Below the pieces are notes generated by a model. That model was not told the origin of the DNA, ran no database searches, and saw only the letters and a list, made by a program, of their open reading frames with translations. A DNA stretch of 64,000 bases from Lachnospiraceae bacterium (lineage in GTDB: Bacteria; Bacillota; Clostridia; Lachnospirales; Lachnospiraceae): contig JAEEYF010000041.1 of the NCBI GenBank assembly GCA_016291655.1, positions 25,734 through 89,733 of the forward strand, in the 5' to 3' direction. Below, piece after piece: positions 35,491 through 44,447 of the stretch. The position numbers were made by a program, and so were the translations under genes. Every line of letters begins with the position of its first letter. Within the stretch, counting starts at the first letter, position 1.

Positions 35491-37256
35491 GAAAGCTGCG
35501 AAAGCGCCGATATATCCGTGGTTGCGACAAGTGAGTAATTTGTATGATAGATCACAAAACCCGGCTTCGCATTTGCGGGTTTTTTGACCTCCTTCTTTCT
35601 GACATAGTCCACTTCCACTTTTCCGTTTTTTGCCGCACTTGAAAAATGCGCGGCCAACGCTCCCGCATATTCAAAAGCCTTGTCCGGAAGCTCCTCGTTT
35701 CCGCTCTGCATTATGACATGCGATCCGGGACAACCTTTCGCATGAAACCACCAGTCGTTTCCGCCTGCGAGTCCGAAGGTGAGCTCATCGTTTTGCAGAT
35801 TGTTCTTTCCCACATAAAAATGTATTCCCTCCGGAGATACAAAATGCATAGGATTACTCTTGACCTTTGCTTTGCCGTTCCCTTTGCCGTTTTTCTGCGC
35901 ATGGGATCTGATGTATCCGCTGTCCGTCAATTCCTTCTTGATCTGTACCAGATCGTTCTCCTCAGTGGCGATCTCAAGAGAGAGCGCTATACTGTTCAAA
36001 TGCTCCAGCGCACTTTTTGTTTCTTCCATGTAAACGGACAAGGCTTCAAACGTCCTTTTGAGCTTTGAATATCTGTCAAAATATTTTTTTGCGTTCTGAA
36101 TGGGTGTGAGCTCCGGGTCAAGCGGAATAACGGTTTCTTCTCCGGTATAATAATCAAAGGCTTTAAATGACCTGTCTCCCGCTTCCTTACCGTATCCGTA
36201 GGCAGTGAGCAATTCACCGTACACCCTGTATTTGTCTCTTTTTAATGTATCTTCCAGTTGCTTTTGCTGAAGCGAAAGCTTCTTCGCTTCCCTCTCGACG
36301 GCAGTGCTCACGATCTTTCGCAGATCCGCCGATTTTTGCCTGATCGCGGTTATTGCATTCTTTTCCGAATAAAAATCATAAAGCAGTGCCGAAACGGAAG
36401 TGTATGCCTTCTCTTCCATCTCCGGATTTTTGTACTCGGTAAGAGGTATGACCGAAAACTCCTTCGGAACACCGTTCTCAAGGATCATGAAGGGCTTAAA
36501 GTTTCCTTCCTTCACATCCTCCATTATTCTCGAGATGCATTTAAAGAGGTGTAAGCCAAAATCATCCGACAATTCATTTGCCGGAATCCTGCCGTCTATT
36601 CCCGCTCTTCTGACCATCTCCTCCGCAGCCTGCGGACTGATGCCGGTAAGCCCTGTATAGATAGCCTTGGAGATCGGAAGATTTGACGAAAGGACTGCTG
36701 TTCTGAATCGATCCGTATCCATACACAGAGGGTCCGCTTTTTCTCCCGCCCCCGGAAGGAAATAATCTCTTCCCGGAAGCACCTCTCTGACGGAACTCAT
36801 AAAAGAGTTTACCCTTTTTACTGAATCCAGTATCTTGTAATTTTCATCACATAAAATAATGTTGCTGTGCTTACCCATTATCTCGACGATCAGGTGTTTC
36901 AATCTCACATCCCCCATTTCGTCAAGATGTTCTACGGTAAGATCCACGACTCTTTCAAGCCCCGTTCCTTTTCCGAACCCCTGATGTATATCGACCAGCC
37001 TTGCACTGTTGAAATGCTTTCTCAGGAGCATGCAAAAAGCAGGCGCCGTCATCGGGCTCTGCTTGTTCTCCTCTGTCAGATAGATCAGAGGAAGCGAAGC
37101 ATTGGCCGATATGAGAAGCCTTAAGTTTTCTTCCGCTTTCACGGTCAGCAGTATTTCATCTTTTTCCGGCTGAGCTATCTTGGATATCCTTCCGCCCTTT
37201 ATGCGACGGTTCAGTTCTTCCGTAAGACAGGCTACCGTAATTCCGTCAAACGCCAT
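35487..37256 (-). CDS. rqcH: RqcH (NFACT family) ribosome quality control protein
   Basis: This 589-residue NFACT protein is the bacterial Rqc2 homologue. It binds obstructed 50S subunits and adds C-terminal alanine tails for degradation. NFACT-N starts MAFDGITVACLTEEL. A HhH and coiled-coil middle follows, then NFACT-R with FHAKGCPGSHVIM and the end VDYVRKKEVKKPANAKPGFV. Older annotation calls it fibronectin-binding protein. GGGGGA lies 9 bases before the ATG at 37256, inside the end of the PHP gene, which it overlaps by 11 bases. Confidence 0.93.
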   Translation of the reverse strand: MAFDGITVACLTEELNRRIKGGRISKIAQPEKDEILLTVKAEENLRLLISANASLPLIYLTEENKQSPMTAPAFCMLLRKHFNSARLVDIHQGFGKGTGLERVVDLTVEHLDEMGDVRLKHLIVEIMGKHSNIILCDENYKILDSVKRVNSFMSSVREVLPGRDYFLPGAGEKADPLCMDTDRFRTAVLSSNLPISKAIYTGLTGISPQAAEEMVRRAGIDGRIPANELSDDFGLHLFKCISRIMEDVKEGNFKPFMILENGVPKEFSVIPLTEYKNPEMEEKAYTSVSALLYDFYSEKNAITAIRQKSADLRKIVSTAVEREAKKLSLQQKQLEDTLKRDKYRVYGELLTAYGYGKEAGDRSFKAFDYYTGEETVIPLDPELTPIQNAKKYFDRYSKLKRTFEALSVYMEETKSALEHLNSIALSLEIATEENDLVQIKKELTDSGYIRSHAQKNGKGNGKAKVKSNPMHFVSPEGIHFYVGKNNLQNDELTFGLAGGNDWWFHAKGCPGSHVIMQSGNEELPDKAFEYAGALAAHFSSAAKNGKVEVDYVRKKEVKKPANAKPGFVIYHTNYSLVATTDISALSQLS

Positions 37257-38070
37257 AGATGCCGTCCCCCACAAGTTTGGAATAATGGGCATCGGAACCG
37301 TAGGTCAGTCTCGTTCCGCCCAGCAATCTGTATCTTTCCATGATCTCATCAGAGGGATGTACATGTTTCAGGCGTGTGAACGCTCCCTTTGTATTGATCT
37401 CCAGCGCCTGTCCTCTTTTGATTATGATCTTCAAAATCTCATCAATGATCTTTTCATTTTTGGCACAGACGCCCTTAAAGTACTCCTCGAGTGTACAGTC
37501 TATGAGTTCCTCCGGTACATATCTCACCACATAATCCATATGGGCAAGGGAAGTAAAGAAATCATATTCCTTTACACAATCAAGCATATTTTTAAAATAC
37601 TCTTCAATAAGCCTGTCCGCACCATACTTAAACCATGCCTCGGGATAGTAAGGCTCTTCATCATTCACCAGATGGACAGAACCGAGCACCACATCAAACC
37701 TGTATTTGTCCACTGCCTCCCTGTAAAGCTTTACCAGATCCGGTCTTTGGGGTCTTAGCCCAAGTTCTATGCCCGACAGTATCGTTATCCTGTCCCCGTA
37801 GATCCTTCTCATTTTTTCAAGTTCCTTAAAATAAGCCTCGATATCAAAAGTAAAAAGAGGTCTTGCGTCAAAATCCGGGTGGTATTTTTCCCAATCATCT
37901 CCCGCTGCCTGCCTGAGATCTTCCCTGTACCGTTCGGGATAATCCGCATCCCAGTGCTCGGTAAAAGCGATCCTTCCGAGGCCTCTCTCTATAGCAACTT
38001 CCACCGACTCGCTCATTATCGCATTCGAGTCCGTGGAAAAACACGTATGTAAGTGTAGATCTTCTTTCAT
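37246..38070 (-). CDS. PHP-domain histidinol-phosphatase-like protein
   Basis: This 274-residue PHP phosphatase has the metal site DLHLHTCFSTDS, ITILSGIELGLR, VLGSVHLV and the C-terminal YGSDAHY. The pattern matches HisJ/HisK-type histidinol-phosphatases, the last phosphate-removal step before histidinol in histidine synthesis. No other his genes are present here, so the substrate is not certain. It lies downstream of the Tad-like operon and overlaps rqcH. Confidence 0.85.
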   Translation of the reverse strand: MKEDLHLHTCFSTDSNAIMSESVEVAIERGLGRIAFTEHWDADYPERYREDLRQAAGDDWEKYHPDFDARPLFTFDIEAYFKELEKMRRIYGDRITILSGIELGLRPQRPDLVKLYREAVDKYRFDVVLGSVHLVNDEEPYYPEAWFKYGADRLIEEYFKNMLDCVKEYDFFTSLAHMDYVVRYVPEELIDCTLEEYFKGVCAKNEKIIDEILKIIIKRGQALEINTKGAFTRLKHVHPSDEIMERYRLLGGTRLTYGSDAHYSKLVGDGIYGV

Positions 38071-38135
38071 TTAATGCCTGCTTTCAATACGCCGCTGACA
38101 ACGTCGGCAGACACATTTTACTTTATGACTTGAAT

Positions 38136-38567
38136 TCAGTCAAGAGTCACGGTCCGAACAATGATCATTCCGTATTCTCCCTCCCTTCCCGGAGCTTTCA
38201 GCGTCTCCGGAAAGGGTTCAAAGCATATGACGATCTCATCCCCTTTACACGCCCGGGTAAAACCTTCACTGTCATGTATCTCCTTACCGTTCAGGGATGC
38301 ACTTATGCTTTTCAGTTTCTTATCGTTGTCGTTAAGCACCGCCGCATAGACCAGTTCAAACACTTCCGCGGCAGTCTGCAGCGGGTCCGGTTCGTATATG
38401 CCCTTTATAAAATTTTCCGTTGCCGCATCCGCCGCCGCCTCCGCTGCCCTGTCCAGCCTTTCCCTTTGTCTCAGTATCGTTCTCAGCGCATAGCTTTCAA
38501 AACGAACGCAGGTGACGGAGAAGCAAAAAATCATCCCAAATATTATGATCAATTTTGAACATCTCAT
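38136..38567 (-). CDS. TadE/G-like pseudopilin, last gene of the Tad-like operon
   Basis: This 143-residue protein has one N-terminal membrane segment (LIIIFGMIFCFSVTCV), a helix rich in Ala (RERLDRAAEAAADAA) and a beta-rich outer part. That layout is common in TadE/TadG and DUF4320-type minor pilins. No known motif confirms it. AAGGAT lies 8 bases before the ATG. It is probably part of the extracellular filament or its assembly tip in the Tad-like system upstream. Confidence 0.6.
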   Translation of the reverse strand: MRCSKLIIIFGMIFCFSVTCVRFESYALRTILRQRERLDRAAEAAADAATENFIKGIYEPDPLQTAAEVFELVYAAVLNDNDKKLKSISASLNGKEIHDSEGFTRACKGDEIVICFEPFPETLKAPGREGEYGMIIVRTVTLD

Positions 38568-38634
38568 ACATATATATCCTTATCAATGCCACCTCCCCCG
38601 CAAGGAACAGGACAGGAGCGACCACGCAGGCCAT
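38497..38634 (-). CDS. Possible 45-residue membrane peptide in the Tad-like operon
   Basis: A reading frame of 45 codons fills the gap between two minor pilin-like genes. It encodes a hydrophobic stretch (MACVVAPVLFLAGEVALIRI) followed by a polar tail that overlaps the next gene. The ribosome binding site is weak (AAGG 12 bases upstream). It may be a small pilin or chance. Confidence 0.25.
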   Translation of the reverse strand: MACVVAPVLFLAGEVALIRIYMYEMFKIDHNIWDDFLLLRHLRSF

Positions 38635-38662
38635 TATCAGGAGCAGCCTTAATACAAAGGTT

Positions 38663-38965
38663 TCAAAAGTCGTAATGCTCCATCACGCCCCTTTCCTTCT
38701 CCTTAACGTCATATTCCCTGAAAATGTAGGGATAGAGTCCGGAATTCCTTTTGCCTTCTATGTGCAGCTTTACATAGCAGGCATCGATCCCGAGTATCTC
38801 CGCCGCTTTATTCACATAGTCGGCCTCCTCTTTGTTTTCCACCGACACACTTTTAAGTGCTTCCCTTTTGATCTCTCCGTTCATTTCCGTAAACTGCCAC
38901 AAAGGAAAAAACACAAGGATGAGCACCAGAGTAAGTATCGCCAATATTTCATCCAAACCGTTCAT
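38663..38965 (-). CDS. Small membrane-anchored protein of the Tad-like operon
   Basis: I do not recognise this 100-residue protein. It has one N-terminal membrane segment (ILAILTLVLILVFFPLW) and a charged outer part (SVENKEEADYVNKAAEILGI). It resembles the small pilin-like proteins around it in layout. Only a G-rich stretch precedes its ATG. It starts 16 bases after the 43-residue gene and is cotranscribed with it. Confidence 0.6.
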   Translation of the reverse strand: MNGLDEILAILTLVLILVFFPLWQFTEMNGEIKREALKSVSVENKEEADYVNKAAEILGIDACYVKLHIEGKRNSGLYPYIFREYDVKEKERGVMEHYDF

Positions 38966-38981
38966 GTCAGATGTCCCCGCA

Positions 38982-39113
38982 CTAAATCAGAGCCGCAGAG
39001 ATCAGTTCTTCATACATGCATATCAGATAGGTGGTGATCCCCGTAAGCAAAGTCACTCCCAGAGTAAATATCAGGAGATTGGTTCCCATGTTCAATATGG
39101 AAGATCTTTTCAT
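38982..39113 (-). CDS. 43-residue membrane peptide, possible pilin-like subunit
   Basis: This short gene encodes 43 residues: a basic start (MKRSSILN), one membrane segment (LLIFTLGVTLLTGITTYLIC) and a short tail ending in EELISAALI. A strong AGGAGG lies 6 bases before the ATG, which makes it convincing despite its size. Flp-type major pilins in Tad systems are of similar size, with a hydrophobic helix and an Ala/Glu-rich end. The usual G/ALxEYG cleavage motif is not seen. It is the best candidate here for a structural subunit. Confidence 0.65.
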   Translation of the reverse strand: MKRSSILNMGTNLLIFTLGVTLLTGITTYLICMYEELISAALI

Positions 39114-39123
39114 CTCATCCCTC

Positions 39124-39618
39124 CTATTTCTGCGTGAAACTCAGGGCACTGATCATACCGTTTTCATCTCTCTCAACGCCGGCCAAAAAAATCGCATTGG
39201 GATTGATGTAGAACATGCTCTGACTTCTGTCTGTCATATTCTGCTTTGCCGTTTCATATGTTATGGAATACGTGTTCCCGTATCCGCACCTTCCGTCCTT
39301 TGAGCAGTTGTATGCCACTCCCGCCTCATCATTCGAAGGATTCTTCAAATAGCTTCCGTTCTTTACATATATGGTGATGCTGTCATCCTTCAGTCTGCAT
39401 ATGAGATCTCTCACTTCCGTTCCGGAAGCGGTAGTCCCCTCTCCCTCATACAGGGCATACTCTATATCGGCATAACGACCGATGATCCCGTCATACTGCG
39501 CATTGGCAGAGGATATGGTATCCTTCGATTTATTGTACATTGACATGCCTATCACGATAAAACCGACCGTCATTATGATCCCGACAGAAAAATAAAGTAT
39601 CTTTTTAACTATATCCAT
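39124..39618 (-). CDS. Pilin-like membrane-anchored protein A of the Tad-like operon
   Basis: This 164-residue protein has an N-terminal membrane helix (ILYFSVGIIMTVGFIVIGMS) followed by a polar helix and a beta-rich domain. The domain contains two cysteines in a YNCSKDGRCGYGN loop that could form a disulfide outside the cell. It shares layout and N-terminal wording with the 137-residue protein encoded just upstream, so both may have come from one duplicated minor pilin. No database family is recognised. Confidence 0.65.
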   Translation of the reverse strand: MDIVKKILYFSVGIIMTVGFIVIGMSMYNKSKDTISSANAQYDGIIGRYADIEYALYEGEGTTASGTEVRDLICRLKDDSITIYVKNGSYLKNPSNDEAGVAYNCSKDGRCGYGNTYSITYETAKQNMTDRSQSMFYINPNAIFLAGVERDENGMISALSFTQK

Positions 39619-39620
39619 GA

Positions 39621-40034
39621 TTATCTCCTTATCTCAATTTTAATCTTTGCCGCCTCGTCATTCGCATCCGATAAAACCGTTACGGTATATTTTTTTAACG
39701 GATTCAGGTAATAGGACGAGGCTGTGTTCCTGATCTCCTCTATGGAAGCATTGTCGACCACAAAGCTCCCCGCATCGTTTGTAACCTCGATGGGAATGTC
39801 CCGGGTGGCATATATCTTCTTTATATAGGATATGACCCTGCTCCCGTCCACCTCGCTCCCGTCGAATCTCATTACCTCATACTCCTTCAGCTCTTTCAGG
39901 GCATATTGCTCGTTTTCGGTTATCTGCCTGCCCATCTCCGCCGCCTTTGAGTAAATGTTAAAACCTATCACCGCCAGTGATACGGTTATCACTATTCCGG
40001 CGGCGAACAATATAAATTCTTTGATTACCGACAT
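39621..40034 (-). CDS. Pilin-like membrane-anchored protein B of the Tad-like operon
   Basis: This 137-residue protein starts MSVIKEFILFAAGIVITVSL, a membrane helix followed by a long amphipathic helix (KAAEMGRQITENEQYALKEL) and a beta-rich end (KKYTVTVLSDANDEAAKIKI). This is the lollipop layout of type IV-type pilins. It precedes its paralogue by 2 bases. It lacks a visible prepilin peptidase site, in line with no peptidase gene being present in the window. Confidence 0.65.
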   Translation of the reverse strand: MSVIKEFILFAAGIVITVSLAVIGFNIYSKAAEMGRQITENEQYALKELKEYEVMRFDGSEVDGSRVISYIKKIYATRDIPIEVTNDAGSFVVDNASIEEIRNTASSYYLNPLKKYTVTVLSDANDEAAKIKIEIRR

Positions 40035-40042
40035 TATTCCTC

Positions 40043-41623
40043 CTAAAATCCCTTTAACAAACGGAACATTTCCTCCATTTCGCTAATCGTAAGACGAAGG
40101 AAGGGAATGATGAAGTAGCCTCCCAGCATGATGAGTCCCGGAAGCCATGCCATCATATCCGTAATGTCCCTTCTTTTTTCCATTCTGATGTTGTTTTCCA
40201 GTTCTTCGATCCTGACCATGCTCTCCCTGTCGGAAAGTGTATCCGAAAACGCTTCTTCTATGCCCACCTCATCCACCGACAGAAAGCCGTCGGAAATGCT
40301 GTCGAAATAATCGCTCTTCCTTTTTCCCTTTTCCTTTAAAGTCCTGAGCGCCGCTTCAGGTCCCGCAGACCATGTGTTGAGGCATTCCCTGATCTCGTTT
40401 CCGAAAGCTCCCGCAAAAAGTTCAAGATCTGACAGGAGTGCAGTCACCGTAATGCTCTCAAGTCTTCTTTCCATAATAATGACCATCTGCATACGTTTAA
40501 TCTCTTCCACCATCATCATCCTGTTTCTTGCCTGCTTGTACATCAGTTCAAAGACCGGCATTATCCCCGATACCGCTCCCAGAAGTACAAGGATGGTTTT
40601 ACCGAAGGAAGTGTTGTGTATCCCCGATATCAAACCTATCATTATCGGAAAGGCAAAAGCCGCGGTCATCTTAAACAGCGTTCCCGCCACATTGTCCTCC
40701 GAGTCTGTCTCACGAAGCAGTTTTCTGATCGCCGTGCATGCTATTCCCTCATTCCCCTCCAGCCTCCCGTACAGGCGTGTAAGGAAACCCTTTCCCTGCT
40801 TCATCGATCTTCGGCCTCTTTCTTTTCCGGCCTCCGACACCATCCGGTAAATGAAAAACGCTGCCAGAAATGCGGTCAAAAGTACCGTCTTCCCGCTGCC
40901 GCCGTAGAATTCGATCAAACGGTCCGAGAAGGAAATCCCGGCCTTTTGAACGAGTCCGAAAAACATGACCGGTAACACCGCAACTGTCATATACCCCGAG
41001 AACATGTAGGTCATCTTTCTCGAAGCATATAATTCGCCGGTTATTCCCGCCCTCAGTATATTCAGGTTCTCCGCAAAGACCGAATCATCCTTTTCTCCTC
41101 TTCCGTCACCGTACTCCGACGCCTCGTAAGCCTGTATCAGAAACAGTTTCAAAAACCTGTTCCTAAGGCTCTTGCCCGCATACTCCCTGACCTTCTCGCG
41201 CCTGTTTCCCAGAAGCAATATGCCGTATATCTCCTCCGCATTCAGCCTTATCTCGGTGCTCATGCCCCGGGCAGCCTCTCTGACCGCTTCCGGAATGTTC
41301 CCGATGTTAAAGTATTTTTTTCTGACTGCGGAGAGATAGGCAGGAAGCTTTGCATATAGTCCGTTCCGCATTCTGCCGAGTAAATGTAAGGGGATCTCCC
41401 TCATGAGGATATAGGCCGTAAAGACCATTGCAAGACAGGTAAAAGTACCTATTCCGTTTGCAAGCAATACCGTCATCATTCCCAATACCGATGCTCCGAA
41501 GGATATTATCACTATCTTTTCTCTTTTTAATCTAAGTTCCGTCGGAGAATAGGGACATATCTCCGACAGTCCCTCCTCAACCCACCTTCTGTATCGGCCA
41601 AAGACACTTGATCTTTCCGTCAT
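40043..41623 (-). CDS. TadB/TadC-like membrane platform protein
   Basis: This 526-residue multi-pass protein lies directly after the secretion ATPase gene and overlaps it by 47 bases. It has several membrane segments spread over two regions and a central cytoplasmic part rich in Arg and Glu. A final LMLGGYFIIPF-like membrane segment sits near the C-terminus (WLPGLIMLGGYFIIPFLRL). A single long protein could replace the TadB-TadC pair of classical systems. The type II secretion F motif is not clear by eye, so the call depends on context. CGAGG precedes the ATG. Confidence 0.65.
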   Translation of the reverse strand: MTERSSVFGRYRRWVEEGLSEICPYSPTELRLKREKIVIISFGASVLGMMTVLLANGIGTFTCLAMVFTAYILMREIPLHLLGRMRNGLYAKLPAYLSAVRKKYFNIGNIPEAVREAARGMSTEIRLNAEEIYGILLLGNRREKVREYAGKSLRNRFLKLFLIQAYEASEYGDGRGEKDDSVFAENLNILRAGITGELYASRKMTYMFSGYMTVAVLPVMFFGLVQKAGISFSDRLIEFYGGSGKTVLLTAFLAAFFIYRMVSEAGKERGRRSMKQGKGFLTRLYGRLEGNEGIACTAIRKLLRETDSEDNVAGTLFKMTAAFAFPIMIGLISGIHNTSFGKTILVLLGAVSGIMPVFELMYKQARNRMMMVEEIKRMQMVIIMERRLESITVTALLSDLELFAGAFGNEIRECLNTWSAGPEAALRTLKEKGKRKSDYFDSISDGFLSVDEVGIEEAFSDTLSDRESMVRIEELENNIRMEKRRDITDMMAWLPGLIMLGGYFIIPFLRLTISEMEEMFRLLKGF

Positions 41624-43151
41624 TTTGAACCTCGCTGATCCGTTCTATGCATCTGCTCCCTCCCTTGCGCCTCATATGTATGTCTATCCCGAGAGCACAG
41701 ATCGCCTCGCTTTTTGCCAGTCTTTCATCACTGTAGCCGCCCGCATTGAGTCTGGCGTTTGTAAAATCGCTGACCATATCGGAAGTCTCCTTGTAATGAG
41801 CCGTAAAGAGTATGGTCTCTGCGGTCTTCGCTATATCCGTGAGTGTGACCGCCATCTCGGGAGTATTCACCTCACCCACAGCAAACACCTGACCCGTGGT
41901 CTTCTTTGAGAATCCCAGAACTCTGTCAGCCGAATCCGAATCCGACACTCTGAGGGTCAGGGTGTTGGCCTCCGGAAGAAACTCTCTGATGTTAAGCTCA
42001 AAGCTTTCCGCTTCTATGACCCTTATGCTCCTCTCCTTTCCTATCTCTATCAAAAGTGCTCTTAACAGAGTGGTCTTCCCCGATGCCGTCTCCCCTGTTA
42101 CCGCTATGCTTTTTCTTGTACGCACGATCTCATGCAAAAGGCTTCTGAGTTCATCATCCTCCACCAATTCCTCTATGGAGAGTTTCGGAACGGTATCAAA
42201 CTTTCTCACAAGCCCTGCCCAGGAATCGGAAAAAGGCGGTCTTGAAACCGTAATTCTTCTGCCGTCGGGCGTATCCGCCACGATCCTTGGTGTTCTCTTC
42301 GTAAGTTCACCCGCTCCCGTATTCTTTATCAGATTACGCAGAACCCTTATCAATTCATCATCCGAACCGAAGGTCAGAAAAGGAAGCCTTATGGGCACTC
42401 CTCCCACCATGATATGGATGCTGTCACGGCTGAAGCTCTTATCCCCGTCGTCCTTTCCTCTTCCCATAACCTCCCGATAGTCGTAATTTTCCTTGGTGCA
42501 CCCCGACATTCCCAGTTGTATCTCTTCGATGCACCCCTTTTGCCACATGAGGCTGTCCACCTGTCCGAGTCCCACCGCCCCCGCATAAACCATGCGGGTC
42601 ACCACCTGCAGTCTGTCATAGTGGCTCAGATCCTCTGCCAGATGCAGAAACACATCCCGCACATACAGGTCGTCTATTGCTCCCACACAAAGCGCCACAT
42701 CCTTCAGAAACCTCTCCCATATTATTTCAAAACCGTGTTCTCCCGACCTGTCAGCCATATACATGGCGCACTCAAACTGTCCCCAGGCATTGTCCGGATC
42801 GTCTATGATCCCGTCCATTTCACTATCCTCAAGCTCCTTCGCATCTCTTAACCATTGGCAGATAACAGCCTGAACCACATCCCTCGGTCCCTTTGAGCCG
42901 CTGCAGCATGTTCCGAGGGCCTCCGCAACGGATTCCTCCGTTCTCAGTGCATTCTCCTCAAGTTCACCGTTCACTTTAAAGCCATGCACGCCGTAGTTGT
43001 TCAGCAAGACCCTTGCTTCCTTTATCAGCCCTTTTAAGGTGATATTTCTCATCTTCACCTCTCTTTTATCTTTTTTCTCCTTGATCAGCATATATCCGGC
43101 TATCGGTATCAAAAGAAGTAAAAGCACCATTTCTATGATATCCGTTCCCAT
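41577..43151 (-). CDS. TadA/CpaF-type secretion ATPase
   Basis: This 524-residue ATPase has a Walker A (GETASGKTTLLRA, about residue 355), an acidic box in RVIEAESFELN, a Walker B region near FAVGEVNTPEMAV and the conserved histidine in ILFTAHYKET. These are the marks of type II/IV secretion and pilus assembly ATPases of the TadA/VirB11 class. It is unusual in having an N-terminal membrane segment (IIEMVLLLLLIPIAGYMLI), since TadA is normally soluble. AGGAGG precedes the ATG. The gene overlaps the preceding one by 86 bases. Confidence 0.85.
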   Translation of the reverse strand: MGTDIIEMVLLLLLIPIAGYMLIKEKKDKREVKMRNITLKGLIKEARVLLNNYGVHGFKVNGELEENALRTEESVAEALGTCCSGSKGPRDVVQAVICQWLRDAKELEDSEMDGIIDDPDNAWGQFECAMYMADRSGEHGFEIIWERFLKDVALCVGAIDDLYVRDVFLHLAEDLSHYDRLQVVTRMVYAGAVGLGQVDSLMWQKGCIEEIQLGMSGCTKENYDYREVMGRGKDDGDKSFSRDSIHIMVGGVPIRLPFLTFGSDDELIRVLRNLIKNTGAGELTKRTPRIVADTPDGRRITVSRPPFSDSWAGLVRKFDTVPKLSIEELVEDDELRSLLHEIVRTRKSIAVTGETASGKTTLLRALLIEIGKERSIRVIEAESFELNIREFLPEANTLTLRVSDSDSADRVLGFSKKTTGQVFAVGEVNTPEMAVTLTDIAKTAETILFTAHYKETSDMVSDFTNARLNAGGYSDERLAKSEAICALGIDIHMRRKGGSRCIERISEVQNDGKIKCLWPIQKVG

Positions 43152-43890
43152 TTATTCCTCCTTTCACAATCTCCTTTACAAGAGCAGACACATCTTCGAT
43201 AAAGCCGTGATCCGGAAGCCATTTTCCCATGTTGACCATGGTCTTGAAAAATTCCGCCACCGTCCCCTGTTCCATAGCATCCCTGAATCCCGCACTGTAC
43301 CTTAAAGCCATCAGTTTTCTGCCGTAAGTCAGGCAAAAGGCTCTTTTGTTCGCCGCAGAGTTTTCCATATAACCGTTCACGGCGTATATGCACTCACCCT
43401 TTCCCTCGGCGGCAAAATACTGTTTCCAGGCTCTTTTGCTCTGTGGCAAAAGGCAGACCGTAAGGTCCGCTGCGGTGAGTTTTCTTCCCGGATCCGCGAG
43501 CACATAGTCATATGCTTTGGCCAGTTCCTCCACCATCAGTTCCGAGAGCTCCCTTGCATCCCGTGCTCCCTCATCAGCCGCCTGAAAGAGATCCAGCCCC
43601 GGTGTTACGGTTCTCAATGCACAGCCCCTCACTCTGTCAGCAGTCAGCCTGCCTCCTCTGAAAGCAAGATACAGTGCCTCAAGTCCGGTTTTTTTGTATA
43701 TCTCTTCCCTGTAATTCTCCGCTATATGCCGGTCGAAGGCTTCCCGAAGTCCTTTGCCCTCTCCCGGAAGCTGCACGGCAGCCACTTTGAACTCCGTCAC
43801 CGCGGAAAGACAGGCTGCCGCAGCTATCATGCAGGCGGTCACATTGCAACCGCCTTCGGATCCCGATATGAATTCGACGATCTTCCCCAT
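43066..43890 (-). CDS. ParA/MinD-like protein with degenerate P-loop (TadZ-like), first copy
   Basis: The N-terminus IVEFISGSEGGCNVTACMIA aligns in layout with the MinD/TadZ P-loop, but the invariant Lys-Ser/Thr is replaced by Asn-Val. A later YDYVLADPGR matches the switch II strand. The protein is 274 residues. TadZ proteins are often catalytically weak ParA relatives that place the pilus machine at a site in the cell. That role is inferred here. GGGAG precedes the ATG. Its 3' end runs 86 bases into the ATPase gene, a long overlap. Confidence 0.6.
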   Translation of the reverse strand: MGKIVEFISGSEGGCNVTACMIAAAACLSAVTEFKVAAVQLPGEGKGLREAFDRHIAENYREEIYKKTGLEALYLAFRGGRLTADRVRGCALRTVTPGLDLFQAADEGARDARELSELMVEELAKAYDYVLADPGRKLTAADLTVCLLPQSKRAWKQYFAAEGKGECIYAVNGYMENSAANKRAFCLTYGRKLMALRYSAGFRDAMEQGTVAEFFKTMVNMGKWLPDHGFIEDVSALVKEIVKGGINGNGYHRNGAFTSFDTDSRIYADQGEKR

Positions 43891-44447
43891 CTCTTCTCCC
43901 TTCTTACGGCTTTTCCGATCTCTGCCGCAGGAAGCTCCGATATCCTTGAAGCCATCCTTATCAGGCCTTTTCGCATTCCGGAACTCAGGTTTTTAAGCCT
44001 GTAGTTTATTCCCTCCTGAAGGCAGCATCTTACCGCAAAATCTTTTTTGTTTTCCTTAAGACAGATGTATTCCAGCTTCAGCTTCAAAAGATTCATCAGA
44101 TAATCCCCCATATTCTCGTTTCCGTAGGGATCTCTGAAGACAACAAAGGCATATCCGACGTCTTCCGTCTTCCGTTTTCTTTCAAGTTCTCTCGCGGTTT
44201 GCGGCTTCATGTCCGTCACCAGAACGTGAACATCTCCCTCGTTTCTCCTGCCGCCCGATGAATTGTTGATCAAAAGAAGGTCGCAGTCCCTGATCGTTTC
44301 CACCGATCTGTACAACGGTATTTCCGAAAAAGAGTAGCTTCCAGCATCATCGATGATCGCGATATCAAATCCCAAAAGCCAAAAGAGCCTCGCAAGATGC
44401 ATGATAATGTCTTCACATTCTATTCCTTCAAAGCATATGCTTTTCAT
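43839..44447 (-). CDS. ParA/MinD-like protein without P-loop, second copy
   Basis: This 202-residue protein begins with KSICFEGIECEDIIMHLARL and FDIAIIDDAG. The order of strand, loop, helix and strand ending in an Asp pair resembles a MinD-type fold in which the P-loop is lost. DCDLLLINNSSGG may be the switch II region. It could be a regulatory partner of the next gene product, with which it overlaps by 52 bases. I cannot assign a known family. GGGGAGAAAAG precedes the ATG. Confidence 0.5.
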   Translation of the reverse strand: MKSICFEGIECEDIIMHLARLFWLLGFDIAIIDDAGSYSFSEIPLYRSVETIRDCDLLLINNSSGGRRNEGDVHVLVTDMKPQTARELERKRKTEDVGYAFVVFRDPYGNENMGDYLMNLLKLKLEYICLKENKKDFAVRCCLQEGINYRLKNLSSGMRKGLIRMASRISELPAAEIGKAVRREKRWGRSSNSYRDPKAVAM

